Shown in pieces: positions 1-6,665 of a stretch of 7,023 nt of DNA. The translations under genes and the position numbers were made by a program. The stretch's first letter is position 1. Each line of letters opens with the position of its first letter. Location: NCBI GenBank assembly GCA_934273135.1, contig CAKQSU010000059.1:1-7023 (forward strand), in the 5' to 3' direction. The DNA is from an uncultured Clostridia bacterium. Its GTDB lineage: Bacteria > Bacillota > Clostridia > Christensenellales > Borkfalkiaceae. Below the pieces are notes generated by a model that saw nothing but the letters and a program-made list of their open reading frames with translations, ran no database searches and had not been told where the DNA came from.

Positions 1-300
1 GCTGAACTCGATAAAGTTGCCGCTGCTATAAGAAACGGTTCGCTCAAAATATTCGACACGAGCAAATTCACTGTAACAGGCGGATATGCCGGTGGCGAGT
101 TGGCTAACCTTACCGAGGTTAAATTCGATGAAAACGGTAAACTTCTTTCCGCTAAGCAGAACGGGCTTGAAGTTGTAAAGACCGCAAACGGTGTCACTTA
201 CTTCGCTGAATCCGATGTTAAGACCAATCGTTCCGCTCCTTACTTCGATATGGATATCGACGGAATTAAGCTTAGCTACAGAAAAGATGACACTAAGTAA
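1..300 (+). CDS. BMP-family (PnrA/NupN-like) nucleoside ABC transporter substrate-binding lipoprotein, C-terminal part
   Basis: This is the 3' end of a gene that enters from the left edge in frame 1 and stops at TAA 298-300; only the last 99 residues are visible. Seen in the sequence: a helix followed by the stretch GSLKIFDTSKFTV (residues 13-25) and a closing block RSAPYFDMDIDGI (residues 77-89). Both resemble the end of clostridial BMP-family binding proteins, where a YF..S..RSAPYFD..IDGI ending is common. The frame is open from base 1, so an apparent TTG start at position 100 is internal. The family consists of extracellular lipoproteins that bind purine nucleosides (PnrA, BmpA, NupN) and deliver them to a two-permease channel. 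The ATPase and permeases immediately downstream support this assignment. The signal peptide and ligand pocket lie outside the window, so the exact substrate is inferred. A strong terminator follows the stop codon. Confidence 0.85.
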   Translation, partial: AELDKVAAAIRNGSLKIFDTSKFTVTGGYAGGELANLTEVKFDENGKLLSAKQNGLEVVKTANGVTYFAESDVKTNRSAPYFDMDIDGIKLSYRKDDTK

Positions 301-333
301 TCTACATTGACAGAATAACTCATTTTTACGTAC

Positions 334-376
334 CCAAGGGGCGTATCAACGCCCCTTGGATATATTTGTTTTTTAC
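334..376 (+). terminator. Rho-independent terminator/attenuator between binding-protein and ATPase genes
   Basis: A perfect 11-bp stem, CCAAGGGGCGT (334-344) with ACGCCCCTTGG (349-359), encloses a 4-base ATCA loop and is followed by the T-rich run ATATATTTGTTTTTTAC. This is a textbook intrinsic terminator. It lies inside what should be one transporter operon, 34 bases after the binding-protein stop and just before the ATPase ribosome binding site. I infer partial read-through, giving more binding protein than ATPase and permease. I see no convincing promoter after the hairpin. Confidence 0.9.
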
Positions 377-382
377 AGGGTG
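377..382 (+). promoter_or_regulatory. Ribosome binding site of the ABC ATPase gene
   Basis: AGGGTG lies 5 bases before the ATG at 388 and directly after the terminator T-run. It supports ATG 388 as the start, since the protein from there reaches its first beta strand (VAVRFENVGKTFG) after about 15 residues. Confidence 0.6.
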
Positions 383-387
383 AAAAA

Positions 388-2151
388 ATGGACTCTAAAA
401 CCGTACAGGGTATAGAAAACGCAAAAATAGAAGTTGCCGTGCGTTTCGAAAACGTAGGTAAAACTTTCGGCACGGTACACGCAAACAAGGGCGTGTCTTT
501 TGATTTATACAAAGGCGAGGTTTTGTCTTTGCTCGGTGAAAACGGAAGCGGAAAGACCACTCTTATGAATATGCTTTCGGGTATCTATTATCCGGACGAG
601 GGGCATATTTACGTTGACGGCAAGCTTGCTTCGATAAAGACTCCTAAGGACGCTTACGACTTGAAAATCGGTATGGTACATCAGCATTTTAAGCTTGTTG
701 ATATTTTTACTGCGCTTCAAAACGTTGCCTTGGGACTTGATAAAAAAATAAAATTTAATTTGAAAAAAATTCGTAACGACGTGCAGAAAATTTGCGATCG
801 TTACGGTTTTGAAATAGACTTAAACAAAAAAATATACGACATGTCGGTGTCCGAAAAACAAACTCTTGAAATAGTCAAGGTTTTGTATCGCGGAGCCGAT
901 ATTTTGATACTCGACGAACCGACCGCCGTTTTAACCCCGCAAGAAACACAAAAGTTGTTCGCGGTTATTCGCAACATGCGTAAGGATGGCAAGTCTATAA
1001 TAATTATTACGCATAAGCTCAATGAGGTTATGGAAATATCCGACAGAGTTGCGATATTGAGAAAAGGCGAATATATAGGCACAATCGACACAAAAGACGC
1101 CGACCAAAACGTTTTAACCGAAATGATGGTCGGCAAAAAGGTGGAACTCAAAATCGACAGACCGGAAACCAAGTTCGACAGACCTTTGCTTGAAATAAGA
1201 GAACTCGAAGTTAAATCGGACGACGGAAGCGTTGCCATAGACAACGCAAGCTTTTATATCCGCGGCGGCGAAATTCTCGGTGTTGCGGGCATAACGGGTT
1301 GCGGACAAAAAGAACTTTGCGAAGCTATCGCGGGTCTCCGCCCTATATCGAAAGGCTTTATCATGCACAAGGGCGAAAGCATCGTCGGCTTGCCCGCTAA
1401 AAAAATAATCGAAAAAGGCATTTCAATGAGCTTTATCCCCGAGGACAGACTCGGCATGGGGCTTGTGCCGTCGATGAGCGTTACCGACAACATGATGCTC
1501 AAAACTTTCGGTGACAGAAAGTTCGATATCAAAAAGCTTGAAGTAAATAAAAACGACAACAAGTTCATAAGCATTTTGAAAACCGCAGCTAACTGCATAA
1601 CGGGCGTTATAAATAAAATGCCTTGCCCCGTTGTTGATAGAAAGGACGCAAGAAAACGCGCTAACGCGCTTATAGAGCGACTTCAGATAGTAACGCCGTC
1701 GAGTGAAACGCCTGTAAGACAGCTTTCGGGCGGCAACGTTCAAAAGGTTTTGGTCGGCAGAGAAATCGAGTCCGCGCCTAACGTCATTGTCACTGCGTAT
1801 CCCGTAAGAGGTCTTGACATTAACTCCGCTTATTCCATTTACGATATTCTAAACGAGCAGAAAAAGAAAGGCACCGGCATTTTGTTCGTCGGTGAAGATC
1901 TTGACGTAATGCTTGCGCTTTGCGATAAGATAATGGTTTTGTGCCACGGCAAAAACATGGGTATCGTTCATGCCGACAAGACTACAAAAGAACAGCTCGG
2001 GCTTATGATGACCGGTTCTCTCGACTTAACCGAAGAAAAGAAAGACAAAAACTACGGCAAGGCGAAAGACAGCAACTTAACCGACAAGCAGTGGAAGGAA
2101 GCCGAGGAAAAGGCGGAAGAAGGCGAAAAGGAGGCTAAGAACAATGACTAA
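388..2151 (+). CDS. Nucleoside (BMP/Nup-type) ABC importer ATPase with two fused nucleotide-binding domains
   Basis: This 587-residue protein carries two ABC domains in one chain, as in NupO/YufO-type and sugar (RbsA-like) importer ATPases, and powers uptake at the cytoplasmic face. Domain 1: Walker A GENGSGKT (50-57), Q-loop Q99 in VHQHFKLV, signature region MSVSEKQTLEI (152-162), Walker B ILILDEPTAVLTPQE (172-186) and switch His209. Domain 2: degenerate Walker A GITGCGQKEL (301-310) without the P-loop lysine, PEDRLGMGLV (351-360), signature LSGGNVQK (446-453) and altered Walker B VIVTAYPVRGLD (466-477). A degenerate domain-2 P-loop is usual for this family. Relatives are about 505-515 residues. 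The excess here is an N-terminal lead of about 15, an insertion near 383-413 and a charged Lys/Glu-rich tail from about 549. It overlaps the next gene by 8 bases. The substrate is inferred from family and context; riboflavin or another nucleoside-like compound is possible. Confidence 0.93.
   Translation: MDSKTVQGIENAKIEVAVRFENVGKTFGTVHANKGVSFDLYKGEVLSLLGENGSGKTTLMNMLSGIYYPDEGHIYVDGKLASIKTPKDAYDLKIGMVHQHFKLVDIFTALQNVALGLDKKIKFNLKKIRNDVQKICDRYGFEIDLNKKIYDMSVSEKQTLEIVKVLYRGADILILDEPTAVLTPQETQKLFAVIRNMRKDGKSIIIITHKLNEVMEISDRVAILRKGEYIGTIDTKDADQNVLTEMMVGKKVELKIDRPETKFDRPLLEIRELEVKSDDGSVAIDNASFYIRGGEILGVAGITGCGQKELCEAIAGLRPISKGFIMHKGESIVGLPAKKIIEKGISMSFIPEDRLGMGLVPSMSVTDNMMLKTFGDRKFDIKKLEVNKNDNKFISILKTAANCITGVINKMPCPVVDRKDARKRANALIERLQIVTPSSETPVRQLSGGNVQKVLVGREIESAPNVIVTAYPVRGLDINSAYSIYDILNEQKKKGTGILFVGEDLDVMLALCDKIMVLCHGKNMGIVHADKTTKEQLGLMMTGSLDLTEEKKDKNYGKAKDSNLTDKQWKEAEEKAEEGEKEAKNND
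2126..2134 (+). promoter_or_regulatory. Ribosome binding site of permease 1, inside the ATPase gene
   Basis: AAAAGGAGG lies inside the last codons of the ATPase, 9 bases before the ATG at 2144. With the 8-base overlap ATGACTAA it indicates translational coupling and fixes the permease start. Confidence 0.8.
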
Positions 2152-3250
2152 CGAAAAAACCGTGCGCGAACCTTTGCTTCACATAACAAAGCGCAACGAC
2201 ATTAGTAAAAAGAAAGCACTTTTGATAAGGGCTATAGCCGTTGTCGCAGGACTTTTGTTAAGCGCGATTGTCTGCGGAATAATCGCGGGCAGAAACCCTT
2301 TATTGTTTTTCGGGTATCTTGTAAACGGCGCGTTCGGCTCATCGCGCAAAATCTGGGTTTTACTCAGAGATATGTGCTTGTTGCTCGGCGTTGCAATGGC
2401 GTTGCTCCCCGCATTTAAAATGAAGTTTTGGAACCTCGGAGGTAACGGGCAAATAATGATGGGTGCGCTCGCCGCAATGATTTGTCTTTTCTATTTAGGC
2501 GGAAAGTTGGCAGACGGCGTAGTAATACTTTTGATGATTGTAACAAGCATTCTTGCCGGAGCTGTCTGGGCGGTTATCCCTGCAATATTCAAAGCTTTTT
2601 TTAAAACCAACGAATCGCTTTTCACGCTTATGATGAACTATATAGCCGTCGGCTTTGTTAATTACTTCATCACAAGGCATTCGACCGGCTCCAATACAAT
2701 TCCGCCTATCGAATATGCAAATTTCCCGGAAATAGGCAATCCGTATTTATTGACGATTATAGTGGTGGCTTTGATTTCCGCTTTGATGTTTTTCTATTTT
2801 AAGTTCAGTAAGCACGGCTACGAGGTGTCCGTCGTAGGCGAAAGCGAAAACACCGCAAGATACGTCGGCATAAACGTTAAAAAGGTAATTATAAGAACTA
2901 TGGTTTTGTCGGGTGCGATATGCGGTGTGATAGGTTTGCTTCTCGTCGGCGCGATAAATCACACCATTACCCCGAACTTAGCAAATAATATGGGCTTCAC
3001 GGCTATCATGGCGGCATGGCTCGGTCAGCTTGACCCGCTCGCGATAATTCTTACGTCTTTCTTTATTATGTTTATAGATAAAGGGATGGGTGCGGTTAGA
3101 ACGGAATTTGATCTTACAAACACGGCTGCATCAAATATAGTTCTCGGCATAATTTATTTTGCCGTAATCGCTTGCGAATTCTTTATTACTTATAAGGTTC
3201 ATTTTAGAACAAAACAAAAAGCCGATAAAAAGGAAGGGGGTAAAAACTAA
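2144..3250 (+). CDS. Nucleoside ABC importer permease, first subunit (NupP/YufP-like)
   Basis: This is a 368-residue integral membrane protein, the first of the two channel subunits of the BMP-associated importer. After a positively charged cytoplasmic start (1-24) it shows about nine hydrophobic segments, roughly 25-47, 76-92, 102-118, 124-149, 160-177, 200-219, 249-270, 283-311 and 330-350. Family marks are FWNLGGNGQIMMGA (95-108), corresponding to the conserved FNIG.EGQ motif, and the cytoplasmic loop GYEVSVVGESENTARYVGI (225-243), corresponding to the G...RAVGEN...A.Y.GI element that contacts the ATPase. The tail is Lys-rich. It overlaps the ATPase gene by 8 bases and the next permease by one base, so the three proteins should be made together in similar amounts. 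The length is normal for the family. The transporter type is well supported; the substrate is inferred. Confidence 0.93.
   Translation: MTNEKTVREPLLHITKRNDISKKKALLIRAIAVVAGLLLSAIVCGIIAGRNPLLFFGYLVNGAFGSSRKIWVLLRDMCLLLGVAMALLPAFKMKFWNLGGNGQIMMGALAAMICLFYLGGKLADGVVILLMIVTSILAGAVWAVIPAIFKAFFKTNESLFTLMMNYIAVGFVNYFITRHSTGSNTIPPIEYANFPEIGNPYLLTIIVVALISALMFFYFKFSKHGYEVSVVGESENTARYVGINVKKVIIRTMVLSGAICGVIGLLLVGAINHTITPNLANNMGFTAIMAAWLGQLDPLAIILTSFFIMFIDKGMGAVRTEFDLTNTAASNIVLGIIYFAVIACEFFITYKVHFRTKQKADKKEGGKN
3231..3240 (+). promoter_or_regulatory. Ribosome binding site of permease 2
   Basis: AGGAAGGGGG ends 9 bases before the ATG at 3250, which shares its A with the TAA stop of permease 1 (TAATG). 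It supports coupled translation and the chosen start. Confidence 0.75.
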
Positions 3251-4227
3251 TGGTTATTTATTTGATGAGTGCTATAAGTATAAGCACGGTCTTTCTTTTC
3301 GGTTGCATAGGCGAAATCATTACGGAAAAATCGGGTCATCTTAACCTCGGTATTCCGGGCATTATGTGTATGGGAACGTTCGGAGGTTGTTTCGGCGCGT
3401 CTATTTATATGAATGCTCTTGCTTCGCAAGAATACGCTGTTTGGCTCCTACTCGTTCTTGTTTCTATTTTCTTTGCAATGTTGTTCGCGGCGTTCGGCGG
3501 CGCGATATATGCGTTTCTGACCGTAACTTTAAGGTGTAATCAGAACATAACGGGTCTTGCTCTTACTACTTTCGGCTCGGGCTTTACCGATTATTTTATG
3601 AAAACCATAAACATGGACCGTTTTGCTTGGGCGAGTAAAGTTATGCGTTATTCCTTGCCGTTTGCGGATAAGCTCGGCTGGTTCGGCGAAATATTCCTCT
3701 CTCACGGAGTTCTCGTTTATCTTGCAATCGCCGTTGCAATAGCTGTCGCAATCGTCTTTAAGCGTACGAGAATAGGTCTTAATTTGCGCGCGGTAGGCGA
3801 AAATCCCGCCACGGCGGATGCGGCGGGCGTAAACGTAAACGCTTATAAGTACGGCGCAATTCTTATCGGTAGCGCGATAGCAGGTATCGGCGGACTTTTC
3901 TACGTTATGGACTATGTTGGCGGCAGCTGGCAGAACTCTTCCACAATCGAAGCTTTCGGTTGGCTTGCTATCGCCCTCGTAATCTTCGCCGTATGGAAGC
4001 CGGACTTAGCTATCCTCGGTTCTTTCGTGTTCGGTCTTTTCTATGTATTGATTAGTTACAGCAATGTCGCATTTGGAATACAATTTTCGCTTGCGCAAAA
4101 AGAACTCGTAAAACTTGCGCCGTATATGGTAGCAATAATAGTCCTTATCGTAACAAGCATTATAGGCAAAAAGGAAACCCAACCCCCCGCCGCCCTCGGC
4201 ACCAACTACTTCCGCGAAGAACGGTAA
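3250..4227 (+). CDS. Nucleoside ABC importer permease, second subunit (NupQ/YufQ-like)
   Basis: This 325-residue membrane protein is the partner permease of the preceding gene. It starts directly in a hydrophobic segment (2-20), followed by the hallmark region GEIITEKSGHLNLGIPGIM (21-39). Further membrane segments lie near 36-55, 62-92, 102-117, 150-170, 200-222, 233-248, 254-272 and 288-306. The cytoplasmic loop GLNLRAVGENPATADAAGVNV (176-196) is the ATPase-contacting motif of this family and is very well conserved. The C-terminal PPAALGTNYFREER (312-325) resembles the PAALG....REER ending common in clostridial homologues, which argues for an intact 3' end. One oddity is Pro36 in LNLGIPG, where relatives usually have Glu. 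It is the last gene of the operon and is followed 20 bases later by an intrinsic terminator. Confidence 0.93.
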   Translation: MVIYLMSAISISTVFLFGCIGEIITEKSGHLNLGIPGIMCMGTFGGCFGASIYMNALASQEYAVWLLLVLVSIFFAMLFAAFGGAIYAFLTVTLRCNQNITGLALTTFGSGFTDYFMKTINMDRFAWASKVMRYSLPFADKLGWFGEIFLSHGVLVYLAIAVAIAVAIVFKRTRIGLNLRAVGENPATADAAGVNVNAYKYGAILIGSAIAGIGGLFYVMDYVGGSWQNSSTIEAFGWLAIALVIFAVWKPDLAILGSFVFGLFYVLISYSNVAFGIQFSLAQKELVKLAPYMVAIIVLIVTSIIGKKETQPPAALGTNYFREER

Positions 4228-4247
4228 TATTTATCATTTTGTTTTTT

Positions 4248-4280
4248 AAAAGCTCGCCTTTTTCGGGCGGGCTTTTCTTG
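4248..4280 (+). terminator. Rho-independent terminator closing the transporter operon
   Basis: The arms AAAAGCTCGCC (4248-4258) and GGCGGGCTTTT (4266-4276) pair over 11 bp with one G-T wobble, leaving a 7-base TTTTTCG loop and a trailing TTTTCTT. A-runs before the stem and T-runs after it are typical of intrinsic terminators and could also act weakly on the opposite strand. It separates the importer from the peptidase gene. Confidence 0.9.
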
Positions 4281-4321
4281 TGAGTATTGAGTAGATAAAA
4301 AACGTAATCCCGCTAAAAAGC

Positions 4322-4350
4322 TTGAAAATTTTTTCGCGCTGTGATAAAAT
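4322..4350 (+). promoter_or_regulatory. Extended -10 sigma-A type promoter for the M42 peptidase gene
   Basis: The -35 box is TTGAAA (4322-4327), followed by a 17-base spacer and a -10 box TAAAAT (4345-4350) with a TG one base upstream of it (TGA-TAAAAT). Transcription should begin near 4356-4358, giving a leader of about 20 bases. It sits between the operon terminator and the peptidase ribosome binding site, exactly where a promoter is expected. Confidence 0.75.
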
Positions 4351-4366
4351 ATGTATAGAAAAAATC

Positions 4367-4373
4367 AAGGAGA
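4367..4373 (+). promoter_or_regulatory. Ribosome binding site deciding the M42 peptidase start
   Basis: AAGGAGA lies just upstream of the ATG at 4379, with 6 bases between AGGAG and the start. The alternative upstream TTG at 4322 has no such site and is part of the -35 promoter box, so ATG 4379 is preferred. Confidence 0.85.
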
Positions 4374-4378
4374 TTTTT

Positions 4379-5410
4379 ATGGATAAAAAATACGTTGATT
4401 ACGCAGTCGAAAAAACGCTCGACTTGCTCAAAATAGACAGCCCGTCCGGCTTTACCGTTAAAGCCGTCGAATTTGTCGCGGAAGAATTCAAAAAGTTAGG
4501 CTATACGTCGGTTATCACGCAAAAAGGCGGCGTTTTGGTTGACCTCGGCGGGTATGATAACGCGCTTCTTTTAGAAGCCCATACCGACACGCTCGGCGCA
4601 ATGGTTAAGGAAATAAAGAGTAGCGGCAGGCTTGTTTTAACTCCGCTCGGCGGCATGAACGCCAACAACGGCGAGGCGGAAAACGTCCGCATTTACACTC
4701 GCTCGGGCAAAATTTACGAAGGAACGCTCCAGCTCGTGGACGCTTCCGTTCATGTCAACGGCGATTATTCTAAGACCGAACGCTCATTTGACACAACCGA
4801 AGTCGTTATCGACGAGGACGTAAAGACCGCCGCCGACGCTCGCAAACTCGGCATAGAAGTGGGCGATATCGTTTGCTTCGACCCGCGCTCGCACGTCACT
4901 TCTTCGGGCTACATCAAGAGCAGATTTTTGGATGACAAATTGTCCGTCGGCATACTTTTGGGCTTTGCGAAGTACCTTTCCGATAACAAAATAACCCCGC
5001 CACGGCATACTTATATTCATGTTACCGTTTACGAAGAAGTCGGGCATGGCGGCTCGGCTTCCGTTCCGCAGGGCGTTACCGAGGCGATAAGCGTCGATAT
5101 GGGTTGCGTCGGCAAAGGTGTAACTTGCACCGAAAAACAGGTTTCTATCTGCGCCAAGGACTCGGGCGGACCGTATAATTACGAAGTCGTCGGCAAGCTT
5201 ATCGAAGCCGCCAAAAAGGAAAACGCCGACTACGCCGTAGACGTTTACCCGCATTACGGTTCGGATGTCGAAGCCACTCTCCGCGCGGGGTATGACGTTC
5301 GCCACGGTCTTATCGGCGCAGGCGTTTACGCAAGCCACGGCTACGAGCGCAGCCACGTTGACGGCGTTAAAAACGTTCTTCTTGTCCTAAAAGGCTACCT
5401 CGGCGTATAA
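4379..5410 (+). CDS. M42-family di-metal aminopeptidase (glutamyl aminopeptidase/deblocking aminopeptidase-like)
   Basis: This 343-residue protein, of normal family length, is probably a cytoplasmic metallo-aminopeptidase that trims amino acids from peptides; M42 enzymes commonly form large hollow assemblies. No signal peptide is seen. Metal and catalytic motifs appear in family order, numbered from ATG 4379: AHTDTLG with His68 and Asp70, RFLDDKLSV with a bridging Asp at 185 or 186, VYEEVGHGG with Glu219 as likely base and Glu220 as ligand, VDMG with Asp240, and SHGYERSH with His320 or His326 as last ligand. The wording of the C-terminal half (DPR.....GYIKSR.LDDK, EEVGHG, KDSGGPY, YPHYGSD, SHGYERSH) looks closer to the M42 subgroup that includes the hydrolase of NAGGN osmolyte cassettes than to CelM-type enzymes. 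No cassette partners are visible, so I do not assign that role. It has its own promoter; the lipoprotein gene begins 49 bases after its stop. Confidence 0.88.
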   Translation: MDKKYVDYAVEKTLDLLKIDSPSGFTVKAVEFVAEEFKKLGYTSVITQKGGVLVDLGGYDNALLLEAHTDTLGAMVKEIKSSGRLVLTPLGGMNANNGEAENVRIYTRSGKIYEGTLQLVDASVHVNGDYSKTERSFDTTEVVIDEDVKTAADARKLGIEVGDIVCFDPRSHVTSSGYIKSRFLDDKLSVGILLGFAKYLSDNKITPPRHTYIHVTVYEEVGHGGSASVPQGVTEAISVDMGCVGKGVTCTEKQVSICAKDSGGPYNYEVVGKLIEAAKKENADYAVDVYPHYGSDVEATLRAGYDVRHGLIGAGVYASHGYERSHVDGVKNVLLVLKGYLGV

Positions 5411-5434
5411 CTTTTTCGGTATAAGCCGCTTAAT

Positions 5435-5593
5435 AAATAAAATTTCGGAGAAAACAAAAATGAAAAAGAAAATTTTGTGCTTATTGCTTACTCTTGTTTT
5501 AATCTTTGCCGCAGCCCTCACCGGTTGTTCGGGCAAAAACACTGCCGTAGCCACTCAAGCCTTATTGAGTGCCGCCGAGCAAGTCCAAAAGGA
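5435..5593 (+). repeat. Direct repeat, copy 1 (leader end plus 5' part of lipoprotein gene)
   Basis: Copy 1 of a direct repeat whose second copy is 6864-7023. The shared leader starts with AAATAAAATTTCGG. There is then one substitution and a 1-base indel before the ATG, six substitutions across 5461-5516, and 77 identical bases over 5517-5593. The repeat may extend further, because copy 2 runs off the window. Confidence 0.95.
5445..5450 (+). promoter_or_regulatory. Ribosome binding site of the first lipoprotein gene
   Basis: TCGGAG lies 9 bases before the ATG at 5460. It is a moderate site. The corresponding position in the second copy reads CGGAAA. Confidence 0.55.
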
Positions 5594-6665
5594 CGGCAAT
5601 TACAATTCCTTCACCGCCGAGGTGAAAGTCGAAATGTCGCATACCTATAAAGACAAAGTGACTAAAAATGTCTGGCGGTATCTCGTTAACCAAAGGCTTG
5701 AAAACGACTTTCCTATGCAAGATATTTTCGTATATAGGGATGAATCCGGTTCTAAAACCTACGATGCCGGTTTTGTTCGTCCTAACGGGAGTTTTGGCTA
5801 TAGAGATGAGATAAGCAAAGATTCAAAAGAGTACGCATCGGCGGATATGAGAACATTTGAGAAGCGTTTTAAATCTTCCGCAAATGTTTTAGAAATAGGA
5901 ATTTATGCGGCTGACCCGATAATCATGGCCAAATATCAAATCCCGGCGTATATAAAGGAATACGACGAAGCTTTCATCGAGATGTCTAACAGCTTTATGA
6001 AAGGACTTGTCGAATTCCTTGAGCCATCGGTAAGAAAAACTCTTGCCGGCGATGTAATTATAAAATTTGACGGTAAAAAAGTCTTGGCGAAAGTCGGAAA
6101 GATTGTGCAGGATACCTTAGCTTACGCAAAAAAGTACCCGTCGAAAACGATGCGCAACCTTTATTTTGACGACGAAAGCCCTGTTAAAAAGCTTATAGTG
6201 TCGCTTATAGGCGACGTAAAAGCAAAAAAGCTTATTGATTATTATAACGAAGTATTAAAAGGCATCGGTTCCACCGCATATATGCCCGAAGCAAAAGACG
6301 AAAACGAAACGCTTTACGAGTATTTTTGGCGCAAGATGGCTGAATCCTCTCCATCGTTTGAGTATCAAATGCTTTCCGAAGTCTTTGACGAGAGGGCGAT
6401 AGAAGAATTCGAATCGATGAAAAAGCAACTTGCCGAAATGTTTCCGGGCAAGCTTGATTTGGAAGTTACAATCGACAAAAACGGAGTTTTTAAAGCTATG
6501 AAAACCAATTTCCGTTTTGTTGTTCCCAACGGATTTGACGTAACCGTCAGCGGAAACTTCAAGTTTAACGTTCCCGTAACTATAAAGGACATCTCCGAAT
6601 TTACGATTGACGGCTTGAATGTAAAAGTCAAAGACTACAGCCGTACGACGTCCGGAAACAATTAA
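5460..6665 (+). CDS. Predicted lipoprotein of unknown function (tandem copy 1)
   Basis: I do not recognise a named family. The 401-residue product begins with a clear lipoprotein signal: Lys-rich start MKKK, hydrophobic core (5-19) and lipobox LTGC with the modified Cys at 23. It should therefore be anchored on the outer face of the cytoplasmic membrane. The mature part appears to have three zones: strand-like sequence at about 48-120 (for example FTAEVKVEMSHTY and DIFVYRDE), a helix-rich charged middle at about 125-335, and a strand-rich end at about 344-394 containing LDLEVTID, TNFRFVVP, DVTVSGNFKFN and INGLNV-like wording (FTIDGLNVKV). A beta-rich lipid-carrier-like fold (LolA/LppX type) is conceivable but only a guess from this pattern. 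No catalytic motif is visible. A second, very similar gene starts 224 bases downstream. Transcription could come from the peptidase promoter, since no terminator is seen in the 49-base gap. Confidence 0.85.
   Translation: MKKKILCLLLTLVLIFAAALTGCSGKNTAVATQALLSAAEQVQKDGNYNSFTAEVKVEMSHTYKDKVTKNVWRYLVNQRLENDFPMQDIFVYRDESGSKTYDAGFVRPNGSFGYRDEISKDSKEYASADMRTFEKRFKSSANVLEIGIYAADPIIMAKYQIPAYIKEYDEAFIEMSNSFMKGLVEFLEPSVRKTLAGDVIIKFDGKKVLAKVGKIVQDTLAYAKKYPSKTMRNLYFDDESPVKKLIVSLIGDVKAKKLIDYYNEVLKGIGSTAYMPEAKDENETLYEYFWRKMAESSPSFEYQMLSEVFDERAIEEFESMKKQLAEMFPGKLDLEVTIDKNGVFKAMKTNFRFVVPNGFDVTVSGNFKFNVPVTIKDISEFTIDGLNVKVKDYSRTTSGNN

Noticed and set aside
307..336. TTGACA at 307-312 as the -35 box of a promoter for the ATPase gene
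   Set aside because: No acceptable -10 box lies 16-18 bases downstream (the sequence there is GTACCC/TACCCA), and any transcript would start inside the terminator stem.
801..1244. Minus-strand open frame of 147 codons within the ATPase gene
   Set aside because: It is a shadow of the well-supported ATPase frame, with no ribosome binding site and no recognisable protein. The same applies to the other minus-strand frames, including 4784-5356 in the peptidase gene.
1941..2138. Plus-strand 65-codon frame inside the ATPase 3' end
   Set aside because: It is an Arg/Gln-rich out-of-frame translation of the Lys/Glu-rich tail codons, with no independent evidence.
4322..4378. Longer peptidase start at TTG 4322
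   Set aside because: The TTG is part of the -35 box TTGAAA, and the transcript should begin downstream of it. The ATG at 4379 has a proper ribosome binding site and gives normal M42 length.
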